64,000 bases of DNA from Rhodoferax koreense (lineage in GTDB: Bacteria; Pseudomonadota; Gammaproteobacteria; Burkholderiales; Burkholderiaceae_C), in assembly GCF_001955695.1 (NCBI RefSeq), contig NZ_CP019236.1, positions 2,108,001 through 2,172,000 of the forward strand, given 5' to 3'. A program made the position numbers and the translations under genes. Positions 48,156-56,923 of the stretch are shown here, piece by piece. Every line of letters begins with the position of its first letter. Position 1 is the first letter of the stretch. The notes below the pieces were generated by a model, which saw only the letters and a list, made by a program, of their open reading frames with translations, had not been told where the DNA came from and did not search any database.

Positions 48156-49438
48156 CGAAGGTTGCGTCCGCCAAAGTTGCCCGTGAGTTTGCGTAATCCT
48201 AGGCTGGGCAGATTTTTTACGAAGTTGAAAAAGCTTGCGGGTGCTTCTTCCATCGGGCCGTGGTTCGGCCGTTTCCTGCTACGTTTGCTACCCAGTTGGT
48301 CTAGGACCTTGCGCGTTTCGTGGAGATACGCGGAGCCGAAATGCCGATCGGGTTCGAGATAGGCGCCCTCGGCCCATTCGTTCCACGCGTTGATGAACAC
48401 GATGCGTGCTTCTTTAGAGGGCTCCTGGAGTGCCTGGGTGGAAGCGGCGTGTAGCCAGTCGCCGTATTTCGCTGGGTTGGAGCCAGAGTAGCCGCGGCCC
48501 CAGTTCGGGCGGCGCGCGTCGTTGTCCCAGCTAGGGCATACGCCGGGATGCAGCGTGTAGCCTTCCGCCTTGTTGGCCATGCCGCTTTCGGCCAGTTCAT
48601 CGTATGTCACGACGTTGCCAATGAAGCGCGGGTCGAGGTAGCGCAGTCGGCGTCGGTTGTTGAACAAGCCTTTGCCCACCTTGTGCGGCGGGAAGCCCGC
48701 CACGGCGTCCATGCCGTATTTGCGCGGGTCGTTGTCGTCGAAGGCCTGCGGCATCATGATGTAAGGGTCGCCAAGGCCCTGGGCCTTGAAGTACTCGCGC
48801 CATCTCTGCACCATCTCCTTCGCATCGGGGACGAGGCTTGGGCGGTACAACATGATGACCGGGCGGCCGTCGATCCGGATGTAGCGTTCGTCCCTGATGA
48901 ACTTGGCGATGTACTCGGCGTACTGGATGTCTTCACCTGGCGCATGGTTCTGCTTCATCAGTACATGCTGTTCAGAGCCGTCCCAGCGACGCGACCAGGT
49001 TTCGTTTGCCCAGTTCAGGCAAAACTTGAAGTCGATGTCCTTGTTTTCGAGCAGCAAGTTCAGTGGGGTGTCCAGGATTGTGCGGCCGCTGAACCAGTAG
49101 TTGTGGATACAGAAGCCATAAATGCCGCCACGCTTGGCGAGCTCCACCTGACGCTTGAGTGCGTCCACCTTGGAGAGATCGTAGTAACCGAGTTCCTCGG
49201 GCAAGCGCGGCTGGTAGTGGCCCACATACCGCGGCAGTGCCTTCGTGACGTTGCTCCATTCGGTGAATCCCCGACCCCACCATTCGTCGTTTTCCGGAAT
49301 CGTGTGAAACTGTGGAAGGTAGTAGGCAATGTAGCGAACCGCCGGGTCGGCCACGCCTTCCGCGGGCAGGTCCGAAGAAGGGCGGTAGTCCGGCCCCTTG
49401 GATGTGTTGTGTTCGTATTGTTCGATGATGGTGGTCAT
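48152..49438 (-). CDS. WbsX-type (GH99-like) polysaccharide enzyme
   Basis: A 428-residue cytoplasmic protein of the Glyco_tran_WbsX / GH99-like family, common in O-antigen and EPS clusters. The signature IAYYLPQFHTIPENDEWWG is followed by FTEWSNVTKA, YGFCIHNYWFSGR, LNWANETWSRRWDG and the C-terminal INAWNEWAEGAYLEPD. The family fold is that of a glycoside hydrolase, yet the members sit with glycosyltransferases; whether they transfer or cleave is unclear. It is co-translated with the flippase and lies 46 bases downstream of a GT2 gene. Confidence 0.88.
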   Translation of the reverse strand: MTTIIEQYEHNTSKGPDYRPSSDLPAEGVADPAVRYIAYYLPQFHTIPENDEWWGRGFTEWSNVTKALPRYVGHYQPRLPEELGYYDLSKVDALKRQVELAKRGGIYGFCIHNYWFSGRTILDTPLNLLLENKDIDFKFCLNWANETWSRRWDGSEQHVLMKQNHAPGEDIQYAEYIAKFIRDERYIRIDGRPVIMLYRPSLVPDAKEMVQRWREYFKAQGLGDPYIMMPQAFDDNDPRKYGMDAVAGFPPHKVGKGLFNNRRRLRYLDPRFIGNVVTYDELAESGMANKAEGYTLHPGVCPSWDNDARRPNWGRGYSGSNPAKYGDWLHAASTQALQEPSKEARIVFINAWNEWAEGAYLEPDRHFGSAYLHETRKVLDQLGSKRSRKRPNHGPMEEAPASFFNFVKNLPSLGLRKLTGNFGGRNLR

Positions 49439-49484
49439 TGTTTTCCTAGGTTACTAAGTAATCGTTTCAATCTGGTCGGCGGTG

Positions 49485-50579
49485 TCAGAGCGAGCCGCCC
49501 AGCCGACCGGTCACCCCGTCGAAAGCGGCGCTGACCATGGTCCAGGCATTGCGCGGGCGGCGCAGAACCAGGCCAAGACCGAGCGCAAGGGTGACGAACA
49601 TGGTCACGTTGGCCGCGGTGATGACCCAGCCGTCGCTCCAATACCGGCTCTTGAAATAAATGTTGTTGCGGATGCTGTAGTACAGCCGTTTGGGGTTCTC
49701 GCTACGCAAAAGGTCGATCATGAAGAAGCGGCTCCTGCCAGTGGGCTGCGCATCGCCAGCGGCCCAGTCTCCCTCGGCGTCGTCCACTACACAGCCCGGC
49801 ACGAGCACTACATGGCCACCATGGCGGCGCACCCGGTTGGTCCATTCGAGGTCGTCGAAATACAGCACAAAGCGTTCGTCGGGATAACCGATGACATCGA
49901 TGTGCCGGCTGTGGATGAAAAATCCGCCATAAGGTCCACCGGGAATATCGACCCCTTGCGCTTCGGGAGAGGAGTCGACCTCGGTCATTAAGGGTAATGA
50001 CGGCGGACTGCTACGCAGCCGTTTCAGCACGAACTCCGGTATGCGGCGCACATCGAGGGACGAAATGCTGGATTTCCGGTAGAACACCCCTTCGCCCTGG
50101 CCGGTCTTGGCAGCGTTGAGCCAAAGGGGAAATCTTTCGCCACGAAGGCTTGTGAAAGCGATCAACGAATGCAGCGGATCGCATTGTTTGGCTGCATGAC
50201 GCAGTGCCTCGAGTGCGCCGGGACGTGGGCAGTTGTCGTCGTCCAGCAGCCAAAGGTATCGGTCTCCCAATTCGGCACGCGCATGGCGAATGGCGGCTGT
50301 GAAACCCGCGCCGGCTCCCACATTCTTGTCGAGATGGACGATGGTAATAGCCAGGTTCGCCGTAGTCTTCAGAGCTTCCAGTTCCAACTTGTAAGCCGCG
50401 TCGACTCCGTTGCCCACAATGACCAGACGGGGGATGCCAAGCGCTTCCAGCGATTGCACGCAGAGGCGGATAAGAGCGATGCGCCGTCCATAGGTCACGG
50501 TCAGCGCAACTATGTCGGCCGTGCTGAGGGGTTGGTCGGCCGGCCCTGCCAATGGTGTTGGTAGAGACGCTTCAGTCAT
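49485..50579 (-). CDS. GT2 glycosyltransferase (GlfT2/rhamnosyl-like), C-terminal membrane helix
   Basis: A 364-residue GT-A fold enzyme. The nucleotide-sugar domain starts ALTVTYGRRIALIRLCVQSL and has the metal-binding motif YLWLLDDDNCPRPGAL. PYGGFFIHSRHIDVIGYPDE and YFDDLEWTNRVRRHGG (acceptor/catalytic region) follow. A likely membrane helix near the C-terminus (VTMFVTLALGLGLVL) may hold it at the inner membrane. It overlaps the preceding GT2 gene by four bases, so the two are made together. It resembles galactofuranosyl- or rhamnosyltransferases, but the donor cannot be specified. Confidence 0.87.
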   Translation of the reverse strand: MTEASLPTPLAGPADQPLSTADIVALTVTYGRRIALIRLCVQSLEALGIPRLVIVGNGVDAAYKLELEALKTTANLAITIVHLDKNVGAGAGFTAAIRHARAELGDRYLWLLDDDNCPRPGALEALRHAAKQCDPLHSLIAFTSLRGERFPLWLNAAKTGQGEGVFYRKSSISSLDVRRIPEFVLKRLRSSPPSLPLMTEVDSSPEAQGVDIPGGPYGGFFIHSRHIDVIGYPDERFVLYFDDLEWTNRVRRHGGHVVLVPGCVVDDAEGDWAAGDAQPTGRSRFFMIDLLRSENPKRLYYSIRNNIYFKSRYWSDGWVITAANVTMFVTLALGLGLVLRRPRNAWTMVSAAFDGVTGRLGGSL

Positions 50580-51571
50580 GCGAGCTCAAAGCCTTGTTTG
50601 GAGCCGAGACGACGTGCCTCGCCGTCGGCTACGGCCGAGAGAAAGAGCTCATACCGTGCCTGTTTGCCCAGCCTGCGTGCGAGCAGCCGCATGCCAGTTA
50701 GGAAAACAAACCGGTTCAGCCCGCGCAGTAGCGGGTTATGCGGCACGCTGTAGCGCTCGAAATACGAGCGGTTGCGCGCTGCATAGAAGACGCTGAGATC
50801 CGAGCCGCCGGCCAGCCAGGCATGCGAAGCTGATTTGTGCAGGCGCTTGGTATTCCATGAGGGTTCGATATCGACCACCCGGCTTCCAGTGACCACGATC
50901 AGCTGGCCGCCCATGCGTGTGACACGGTAGGAAAACTCTGTGTCGTCGGCATACAGCACGAAGCTTGCGTCCGGCAGGCCGATTTTCTGAATAAGGGATG
51001 CCTGGAACAGCATGCCGCTATAGGGGGCGACGTCGAGCAACCCGAATTCAGGCAATCGCGCTTGGCCGGATGGACGTAGAGGGTGCATACGTCGCAACAG
51101 CTTTCGTGGCAAATGCTTCAGATGGAATCCGAAGAACGCATTGGGATGCAGTCTCTGACGGGTGCTACCGTTGCTGATCTCGGTCTGGTTCTCGGGCCGG
51201 AAGCCGACCACGGCCAGTGGCGCGTCCTGGCTTGTCTCCAGCGTGTGGCGATAGGCTTGCAGTAATTTGAGAAGGCTGCCGGGTTCGAGCCGGTTGTCGT
51301 CGTCGAGGAGCAAAATGTAGTCGGCGCCGGCACGGCAAGCGGCTTCCATACCGGCCCTGAATCCTGGAGCGGAACCGAGATTCTTGGCATGGCTGATTAC
51401 CTGGACTCGATCGCCGAAGACGGCTTGGCACTCGGCCTCGATCGGGACGAAAGAGCCGTTGCTGACGACAACAGCATTAGCCACGCCTTCGCTGAAGGCC
51501 GAGGACAACGCCTGCCGCAGAAGATGCAGCCGGTCGCCGTAGGTCACGGTCACAAGGGTTACCGCACTCAT
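50576..51571 (-). CDS. GT2 glycosyltransferase
   Basis: A 331-residue GT-A enzyme, a distant homologue of its downstream neighbour. The start is TLVTVTYGDRLHLLRQALSS. The DxD-type motif is YILLLDDDNRLEPGSLLKLL, then PYSGMLFQASLIQKIGLPD and YADDTEFSYRVTRMGGQL. SVFYAARNRSYFERYS near the end parallels the neighbour's SIRNNIYFKSRYW. The two genes probably arose by duplication and add related sugars in sequence. It overlaps the next gene by four bases and lies 44 bases after the beta-helix gene. Confidence 0.87.
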   Translation of the reverse strand: MSAVTLVTVTYGDRLHLLRQALSSAFSEGVANAVVVSNGSFVPIEAECQAVFGDRVQVISHAKNLGSAPGFRAGMEAACRAGADYILLLDDDNRLEPGSLLKLLQAYRHTLETSQDAPLAVVGFRPENQTEISNGSTRQRLHPNAFFGFHLKHLPRKLLRRMHPLRPSGQARLPEFGLLDVAPYSGMLFQASLIQKIGLPDASFVLYADDTEFSYRVTRMGGQLIVVTGSRVVDIEPSWNTKRLHKSASHAWLAGGSDLSVFYAARNRSYFERYSVPHNPLLRGLNRFVFLTGMRLLARRLGKQARYELFLSAVADGEARRLGSKQGFELA

Positions 51572-51615
51572 GCAGGCAAGAAAAGAAAGGCTTGGGTCAT
51601 CATGGGAATAGCGGG

Positions 51616-53598
51616 TTATTTCGAGTTGGCGGGGAGGCCGACTTCCAGGCCTGGCACAACGCGGCCGCGGCCACGTGTTGGCAAGTCTTCGGCCATGACC
51701 GCGGACGAAAGTTGCTTTGCAGATTCCGTGCCGTCATCGCTTGGCGATACGTGAACACGGTAGGACGCCCCTTCACGCTGCACGGTTTCTACATAGACCG
51801 CATAGAAGCGCGCGCCGGATGCGTTGATGAAGGCTGGACGAGCAACCGCTGGCGGGTGGATCATGTAGAGCAGGCCACCGATCACCTCGGTGTTGGCCCC
51901 GGCGGTGTTCTGGATTGCCGTGTTGTTCTGTTCGGTTTTGAATCCAAGGATGGACAGTGGCGCACCGTCGTTGAAAATGCGTACGCCTTGACCTTCAGTA
52001 TTGAATTGCCGCGCCCATACGCCGTTCCTGCCGGCCAGGACCATGGGGCCGCAGCAAGTGTTTTCCAGGAACAGGGGGCCGCCGCTTGGCATACGGCTTA
52101 CCAGGCCTGTGCCGGCCGCAAGCACATCCTGCAGCACGAGCGAGCGAGCGCCGCTGTGCTCGATGCCCAGTTGCGAGGGCATGCCTATATTGTCCAGTGC
52201 AATGCGTTCAATCGTCAGCGGTGAACCTGCGGTGGCCACCCGGAACATGCCCGTTTCACCCTTGAGTGTGGGGGCTCGCCGGCGCGACACTGTGACAGAC
52301 GAGTACATCCCGACAATGCGGCGCACCTTGGCAGGCACGTCGATCACGTCGCTGATGACATAACGGCCCGATGGCAAATAGACGACTTCGGCCCCGGACT
52401 GCATGGCGGCCCGGATGGCCTCGGTGGCATCCTCGCCGGAGTCCGCCTTGGCGCCGAACCGCTCGACGCTGGCCCAACGCTTGGCCTCAGGCGTCCACGC
52501 GGCGGGGGTGGGAGGAGTCGCGAGCTTCCAGAACGCATCGAACTTTGCCAGGCGCAAATTGCCGAAATAGGCGCCGTCAGTGGCCGATTGCAAGGAGCCA
52601 CCCGCCTTTTCAGCGACGCTCTCGCCGCTGACCAGCGTGACACGTGTGCCTTTCATGGTGAGGTAGCCACGGTTGTCAACCCAGGTCGCGTCGTTGCGCG
52701 CCAGCTGGACCACCAGTTGGTCGGATACGACCAGGCCGTCGGGCCCCATATTCTGCAGGGCCAGTGCGCCGGTTTCGATGCGCACATTGCGCAGGGCGAG
52801 GGCGTTACCGTTGTTGCGCAGTGCCACCTCGGACTGGCCGCTGAGCGCGACTCCTTCCATCGTCAGGCCGTATTCCCGCTGACTGACGGAAATACCGACC
52901 GCGAAGCCCTGTACCTTGACGTCGGACAGAAGCAGCGGGCCAGGCCATTTGCGTTCCATCGAAATGCCGGTACGGCCGCTGCCCGCGGCGGCCATGATGC
53001 GTACATGTCGGATGGCGCCAGAATTATTGGCCAGGAAATCGATGCCTACCGCACCTGGGTTTCCTGGGCCGATGTCGATGGTTAGATCTTCCACGTAGTT
53101 GCCGTAGGCGTCGTTGCCTTCACCTTTGCCGGTGTAATCCTTGCCACCGGCACCGGATGCACCACCAAGTAGCATTGACGTCGTGTAGATCACTGGCTTG
53201 GGAGCCTTGGCATCGGTGAAGCCCGCGGTGGCTTCGTCCAGGCGAATGCGCACCGTGTCGGCCGATTCACCCACTAGCGCCATCGACGCGAGGTAACGGC
53301 CGTTCTCGTCGCGCTTCATCAGCGAATCGGTCACGCGGTAAGTCCCTGCGGGGAAGTACACCACGCGCGAAGGCCAGAAGAACTTGCCTTGGTCGGTGCG
53401 CGCGGCCGCAATGGCGGCAAGGATGGCGGCGGTATCGTCCGCCTTGCCGTCACCCTTGGCGCCGTGATCGCGCACATTAACGGCGCCGCTGTCGGCCGGC
53501 AATACGGCGCCAAGCAGCCAAGGACAGGCGCAGACCAGCACCAGAGCGGCGACCGTGGATTTCGCGTGCAAGAGGGAACTTGGCGGCCAACTGTTCAT
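51616..53598 (-). CDS. Secreted two-lobed beta-helix protein in the EPS operon
   Basis: A 660-residue protein homologous along its length to that at 29768-31762. It has a signal peptide (STVAALVLVCACPWLLGA). The first Pectate_lyase_3 domain begins AVNVRDHGAKGDGKADDTAA and the second WASVERFGAKADSGEDATEA near residue 380. Shared blocks include GGKDYTGKGEGNDAY, ANNSGAIRH and GISMERKWPGPLLLSD, and near the end LGFKTEQNNTA. It lies between glycosyltransferase genes and overlaps the upstream GT4 stop by four bases, so it is an operon member. A role as polysaccharide-trimming lyase/hydrolase or binding scaffold is inferred. Confidence 0.83.
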   Translation of the reverse strand: MNSWPPSSLLHAKSTVAALVLVCACPWLLGAVLPADSGAVNVRDHGAKGDGKADDTAAILAAIAAARTDQGKFFWPSRVVYFPAGTYRVTDSLMKRDENGRYLASMALVGESADTVRIRLDEATAGFTDAKAPKPVIYTTSMLLGGASGAGGKDYTGKGEGNDAYGNYVEDLTIDIGPGNPGAVGIDFLANNSGAIRHVRIMAAAGSGRTGISMERKWPGPLLLSDVKVQGFAVGISVSQREYGLTMEGVALSGQSEVALRNNGNALALRNVRIETGALALQNMGPDGLVVSDQLVVQLARNDATWVDNRGYLTMKGTRVTLVSGESVAEKAGGSLQSATDGAYFGNLRLAKFDAFWKLATPPTPAAWTPEAKRWASVERFGAKADSGEDATEAIRAAMQSGAEVVYLPSGRYVISDVIDVPAKVRRIVGMYSSVTVSRRRAPTLKGETGMFRVATAGSPLTIERIALDNIGMPSQLGIEHSGARSLVLQDVLAAGTGLVSRMPSGGPLFLENTCCGPMVLAGRNGVWARQFNTEGQGVRIFNDGAPLSILGFKTEQNNTAIQNTAGANTEVIGGLLYMIHPPAVARPAFINASGARFYAVYVETVQREGASYRVHVSPSDDGTESAKQLSSAVMAEDLPTRGRGRVVPGLEVGLPANSK

Positions 53599-54797
53599 GC
53601 AGCGATGATCTCCTCGTACAGTCGGTAATAGGCGTCGATCACGCGGCCGGTATCCGAATAACGCGCCGAGTCCCGATGGGCCTGGTTGCCGTAGCGCGCC
53701 AACAGGCCGGGAGTACTGGCCAACTTGTGCATGGCGGCCTCAAGGTCGCCGGCCTGATCGGGCTCGAACAGAAGACCGTTCCCGTCGTTCGAGATCATCT
53801 CGGGAATGCCACCACGCCGGGAGCCGATCACCGGCACGCCGAAGATCATCGATTCGAAGACGACCCCGGGCAAGGGGTCGTGCCACAACGATGGCACAAC
53901 CGACACGTCGACCTGCTCGAAGAATTCGTCTGGTTTCACCTTGCCGAGAAAAACCACCTGCTCCGAGGCGTAACGGGTCTTCAGCTCATTCAGATAGCTT
54001 TCTTCACCACCGCCGGCGATGACTATTCTGGTGGCCTGCATGCCGGGCTTGGTCTGCAGTTGGCTAAAGGCTTCCAGCACCAAGCCCACGCCTTTCCACG
54101 GGGCGACCGTGCCGATAAAGCCAAAGGTCTGGGCGGTGGCGGGATAAGTCGCACGGCCGGGGGTGGCGTAATCCCGCGCGTTGTTGATCACGCGACGGGC
54201 CTGCACGTTGGCGAACAAGCCGTTGCGCAGATGTGCATCGAGTACGGCCTGACTGGCGCCCACCACGGCATCTACTTGATTGGACGCCTTGGCACGCCCA
54301 ATGCGGAAGATGCTGCACTGCTGGCAAGGTGTTTCGCAATTACGTTCGTTACGGAATAGCTGCGACCTCGGGCAAAGGTTGTAGTAATCGTGCAGCACCT
54401 GTACGGCCGGTTTCTCAAGCTGCTTTGCCACGCGCCAGGCCGAGGCCGAAAAGCCGGCGAGGTTATGGAAGGAAATGACGTCCGGGTTAAATTTCTGTAC
54501 CACACCGGTCAGGGATTCGGCCATGGCGCTGTTGTCGATGTCCCGCGCGTGCCAAGCCAGCCTGCGCAAAGTACTAGGGCCTTTTTCCGAATGAGGCCAA
54601 TAGATGTTGTGCAGCGGAAGGCGTACCACAGGCACATCAGCGATCACTTCGTCCACGACTTCATTGCGGTCGGTCGTGGCGGCAACCAGCACCTCGTTGC
54701 CTTTGACCATCTGGCCTGCAGCAAGCATGGCCAGCGACAGTTCTGCGCCGCCCCCCACATCGGGTGGGAACAAGGTATTTACGTACAGGATTTTCAT
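53595..54797 (-). CDS. GT4-type glycosyltransferase
   Basis: A 400-residue GT-B enzyme. The N-terminal acceptor domain opens ILYVNTLFPPDVGGGAELSL and has VLHDYYNLCPRSQLF with a Cys-rich stretch (ERNCETPCQQCSIF) seen in a subset of GT4 enzymes. The donor domain has FGFIGTVAPWKGVGLVLEAF, RIVIAGGG and VVPSLWHDPLPGVVFESMIFG, the EX7E-like region. The sugar is unknown. It is read between the GT2 (55771) and beta-helix genes. Confidence 0.88.
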   Translation of the reverse strand: MKILYVNTLFPPDVGGGAELSLAMLAAGQMVKGNEVLVAATTDRNEVVDEVIADVPVVRLPLHNIYWPHSEKGPSTLRRLAWHARDIDNSAMAESLTGVVQKFNPDVISFHNLAGFSASAWRVAKQLEKPAVQVLHDYYNLCPRSQLFRNERNCETPCQQCSIFRIGRAKASNQVDAVVGASQAVLDAHLRNGLFANVQARRVINNARDYATPGRATYPATAQTFGFIGTVAPWKGVGLVLEAFSQLQTKPGMQATRIVIAGGGEESYLNELKTRYASEQVVFLGKVKPDEFFEQVDVSVVPSLWHDPLPGVVFESMIFGVPVIGSRRGGIPEMISNDGNGLLFEPDQAGDLEAAMHKLASTPGLLARYGNQAHRDSARYSDTGRVIDAYYRLYEEIIAA

Positions 54798-54826
54798 GCG
54801 GGAGATGGTGATAGCTAGGTGACGCT

Positions 54827-55771
54827 TCAGATGCGCTTAGCAAAGGTAGCGATGATCAGGGCCAGTTGGCCGTCCCAGGTCTGCCGGTAGACACCGGAGC
54901 GCAGCAGATACACAGGCCGAGAAAGCAATGAAGCGCGACGTGCGCGGTCGAACATGTCCAGGCGGTGCAGGCTTTGCTGAGTGAGCATGTGGGCGCACTT
55001 GCGCAACGCGGCCACGTTGAGTGCATTCCAGGTCTTGAAGTCGCCCTTGAACAGCTTGCTTACCCGCGCCCACTTGGCCCGCAGCGAGATGTTCTCGCCA
55101 TAGAGGTTGCTGCCATGCTGGCGGTAACGGATGGTAGGGTAAGGGTCGTAGATCATCGTGCCGCCATTGCCGGTGATGAGCAGGTAGGCCCACCAGTCAT
55201 GCGCGGAAACTTCGACGTCGGTACCGGCTCGGCGCATCAGGTCCACTGCTGCATGGTTCAGGACCATGGTGTTGCCGGTAGTCATGTTCTGCACCAGTGC
55301 GTTGGCAAAGCCCGGCTTCTTGTGGAAGATGCGTGAGCGTCCAATGCGGTCGCCCGAGGCTCTGATCAATTCCGAGCTCGTGCCATACAGGCCTGGCAGG
55401 CCTGCTTGCAGGCCGCCGAGAGCCTGGGTCGCCCGCGCCAGTTTGCCAGTGTCCCATTCATCGTCCTGGTCGCAGAACGCATAACAGTCGGCCTGAATCT
55501 CGGCGCGGGCGATCAGCGAAAAGAAGTTGCGCGAGAAACCCTGGCGCGGGCCCTCATACACCTGGACGCGGTTGTCGTCGAAGGAGGCGGCAAAGGCACG
55601 CAGAATCGCCAGCGAGCCGTCCTTGGAGCCATCGTCGGAAACATGCAGCGTCCAATTGGAATGGGTCTGCGCACGCATGGATTCCAACTGCTGCGACAGG
55701 TATTTCTCGCCGTTGTAAGTACACATCAGCACTGCCACGCGGGCATGCTCGGTTACGGCGGCTGTGGTCAT
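54827..55771 (-). CDS. GT2 glycosyltransferase (rhamnosyltransferase-like)
   Basis: A 314-residue GT-A enzyme: AVLMCTYNGEKYLSQQLESM at the start, WTLHVSDDGSKDGSLAI (first Asp), YAFCDQDDEWDTGKLARA (metal-binding DQDDxW) and SAHDWWAYLLITGNGG near the catalytic base. DQDDxW plus HDWW is typical of a rhamnosyltransferase-like GT2 subgroup. The start chosen is ATG 55771, 4 bases after the preceding stop; ATG 55789 is an alternative that would overlap by 14 bases. Confidence 0.87.
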   Translation of the reverse strand: MTTAAVTEHARVAVLMCTYNGEKYLSQQLESMRAQTHSNWTLHVSDDGSKDGSLAILRAFAASFDDNRVQVYEGPRQGFSRNFFSLIARAEIQADCYAFCDQDDEWDTGKLARATQALGGLQAGLPGLYGTSSELIRASGDRIGRSRIFHKKPGFANALVQNMTTGNTMVLNHAAVDLMRRAGTDVEVSAHDWWAYLLITGNGGTMIYDPYPTIRYRQHGSNLYGENISLRAKWARVSKLFKGDFKTWNALNVAALRKCAHMLTQQSLHRLDMFDRARRASLLSRPVYLLRSGVYRQTWDGQLALIIATFAKRI

Positions 55772-55775
55772 ATCT

Positions 55776-56822
55776 TCATTTAGCTTCATTGAGGCTCTCG
55801 ACGGCTGACTTGAAGCGTGCATTTCGCCTCTCTGAAAGATGTTGCGATAAACGGTGTCCCAAACGGATGGCAGGCTGCTCAATCGCGTAGGAGCCCACGA
55901 TGGCGAAAGCCAGCGTAGCAAGCAACACCACTGCGAGACCGTGCGGGCCCGGTTCGAGTAGACCTATACCGTCTTGATGCAAGAAGTGGATGATCGGGGC
56001 ATGTATCAGATACACGCCAAACGAGATGTCTGGCACATGGCTGAGCTTGGGGGAAAGTCGGACCGCCGCCACAACAAAGATGGCAACAAACAGAGGTTGG
56101 AAGAAGGCGAAGGCGTAGTTTCCATCAAAAAACTGCGCAGCGGCTAATCCAGTCAAGGTGAGGAGCAAGCAAACTGCCTTAGGCAACTTTTGAACGTATG
56201 AGGTTTTTGCCAACAGCCGCCGACAGACCATTCCCGCAACAAAGAACCGAAGTTGACCTGGTAGCTGTTTCGCCAGTTCGCCAGATATGGGGTCGACCAA
56301 ATAATAGAATGCAGTAGAGGCAATGAACATGGCCGCTAGGGCTTGTCGCGGATACCAGCGGTTGAATGTGACCAAAAGCGGGACTGACAGGTAGAACATC
56401 ACCTCAATCTTGAGTGTCCACAGCGCTGGATTGATGGCATGAACTCGCGCCTGATCGAGAAACCCTAATAGGCTCGGTTTTAAGAAATTTGCAAAACTGA
56501 GATTGGCTGCGAGATAGTGGGTGATTTCGCCAAAAGATCCTGCCGGCGCGTGCATCAGAATGCTAGCGAAGAACGCTTGCGCGACGACGACCACTGCATA
56601 AAGTGGATAAAGACGTGCGATGCGCCGTACGAAGAATCCTCCTACGTTGCTGGAAGACTCATAACTCGCGGTGACGATCCAACCGCTGATGACAAAAAAT
56701 GCTTGCACCGCGACCGTGCTCGAGAAGCCGTGGGACCACCATTGGCCGAAACCGGTCAACTCTCGGTAATGTGCCAACACCACGTCGGATGCCAGCAATA
56801 AGCGCAAAAGCGTGAAATCCAC
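55776..56822 (-). CDS. Acyltransferase-3 family membrane protein
   Basis: A 348-residue integral membrane acyltransferase (Acyl_transf_3). It begins FTLLRLLLASDVVLAHYREL with the conserved His, followed by VAVQAFFVISGWIVTASYES and FFVRRIARLYPLYAVVVVAQ (RRxxRLYP motif). SFGVYLIHAPIIHFLHQDG near the end is characteristic. It likely O-acetylates a sugar of the repeat unit. A 101-base gap separates it from the upstream polymerase gene. Confidence 0.9.
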   Translation of the reverse strand: MDFTLLRLLLASDVVLAHYRELTGFGQWWSHGFSSTVAVQAFFVISGWIVTASYESSSNVGGFFVRRIARLYPLYAVVVVAQAFFASILMHAPAGSFGEITHYLAANLSFANFLKPSLLGFLDQARVHAINPALWTLKIEVMFYLSVPLLVTFNRWYPRQALAAMFIASTAFYYLVDPISGELAKQLPGQLRFFVAGMVCRRLLAKTSYVQKLPKAVCLLLTLTGLAAAQFFDGNYAFAFFQPLFVAIFVVAAVRLSPKLSHVPDISFGVYLIHAPIIHFLHQDGIGLLEPGPHGLAVVLLATLAFAIVGSYAIEQPAIRLGHRLSQHLSERRNARFKSAVESLNEAK

Positions 56823-56923
56823 TTAGATTTTTCTCGCGTCAGATTTGCGAAACGTATAAAAAAAAGACAATGCAAACTGCCGTCGACTCAAGGAAAGTGT
56901 GGGCATGGAGAAAATCGGCCGGA

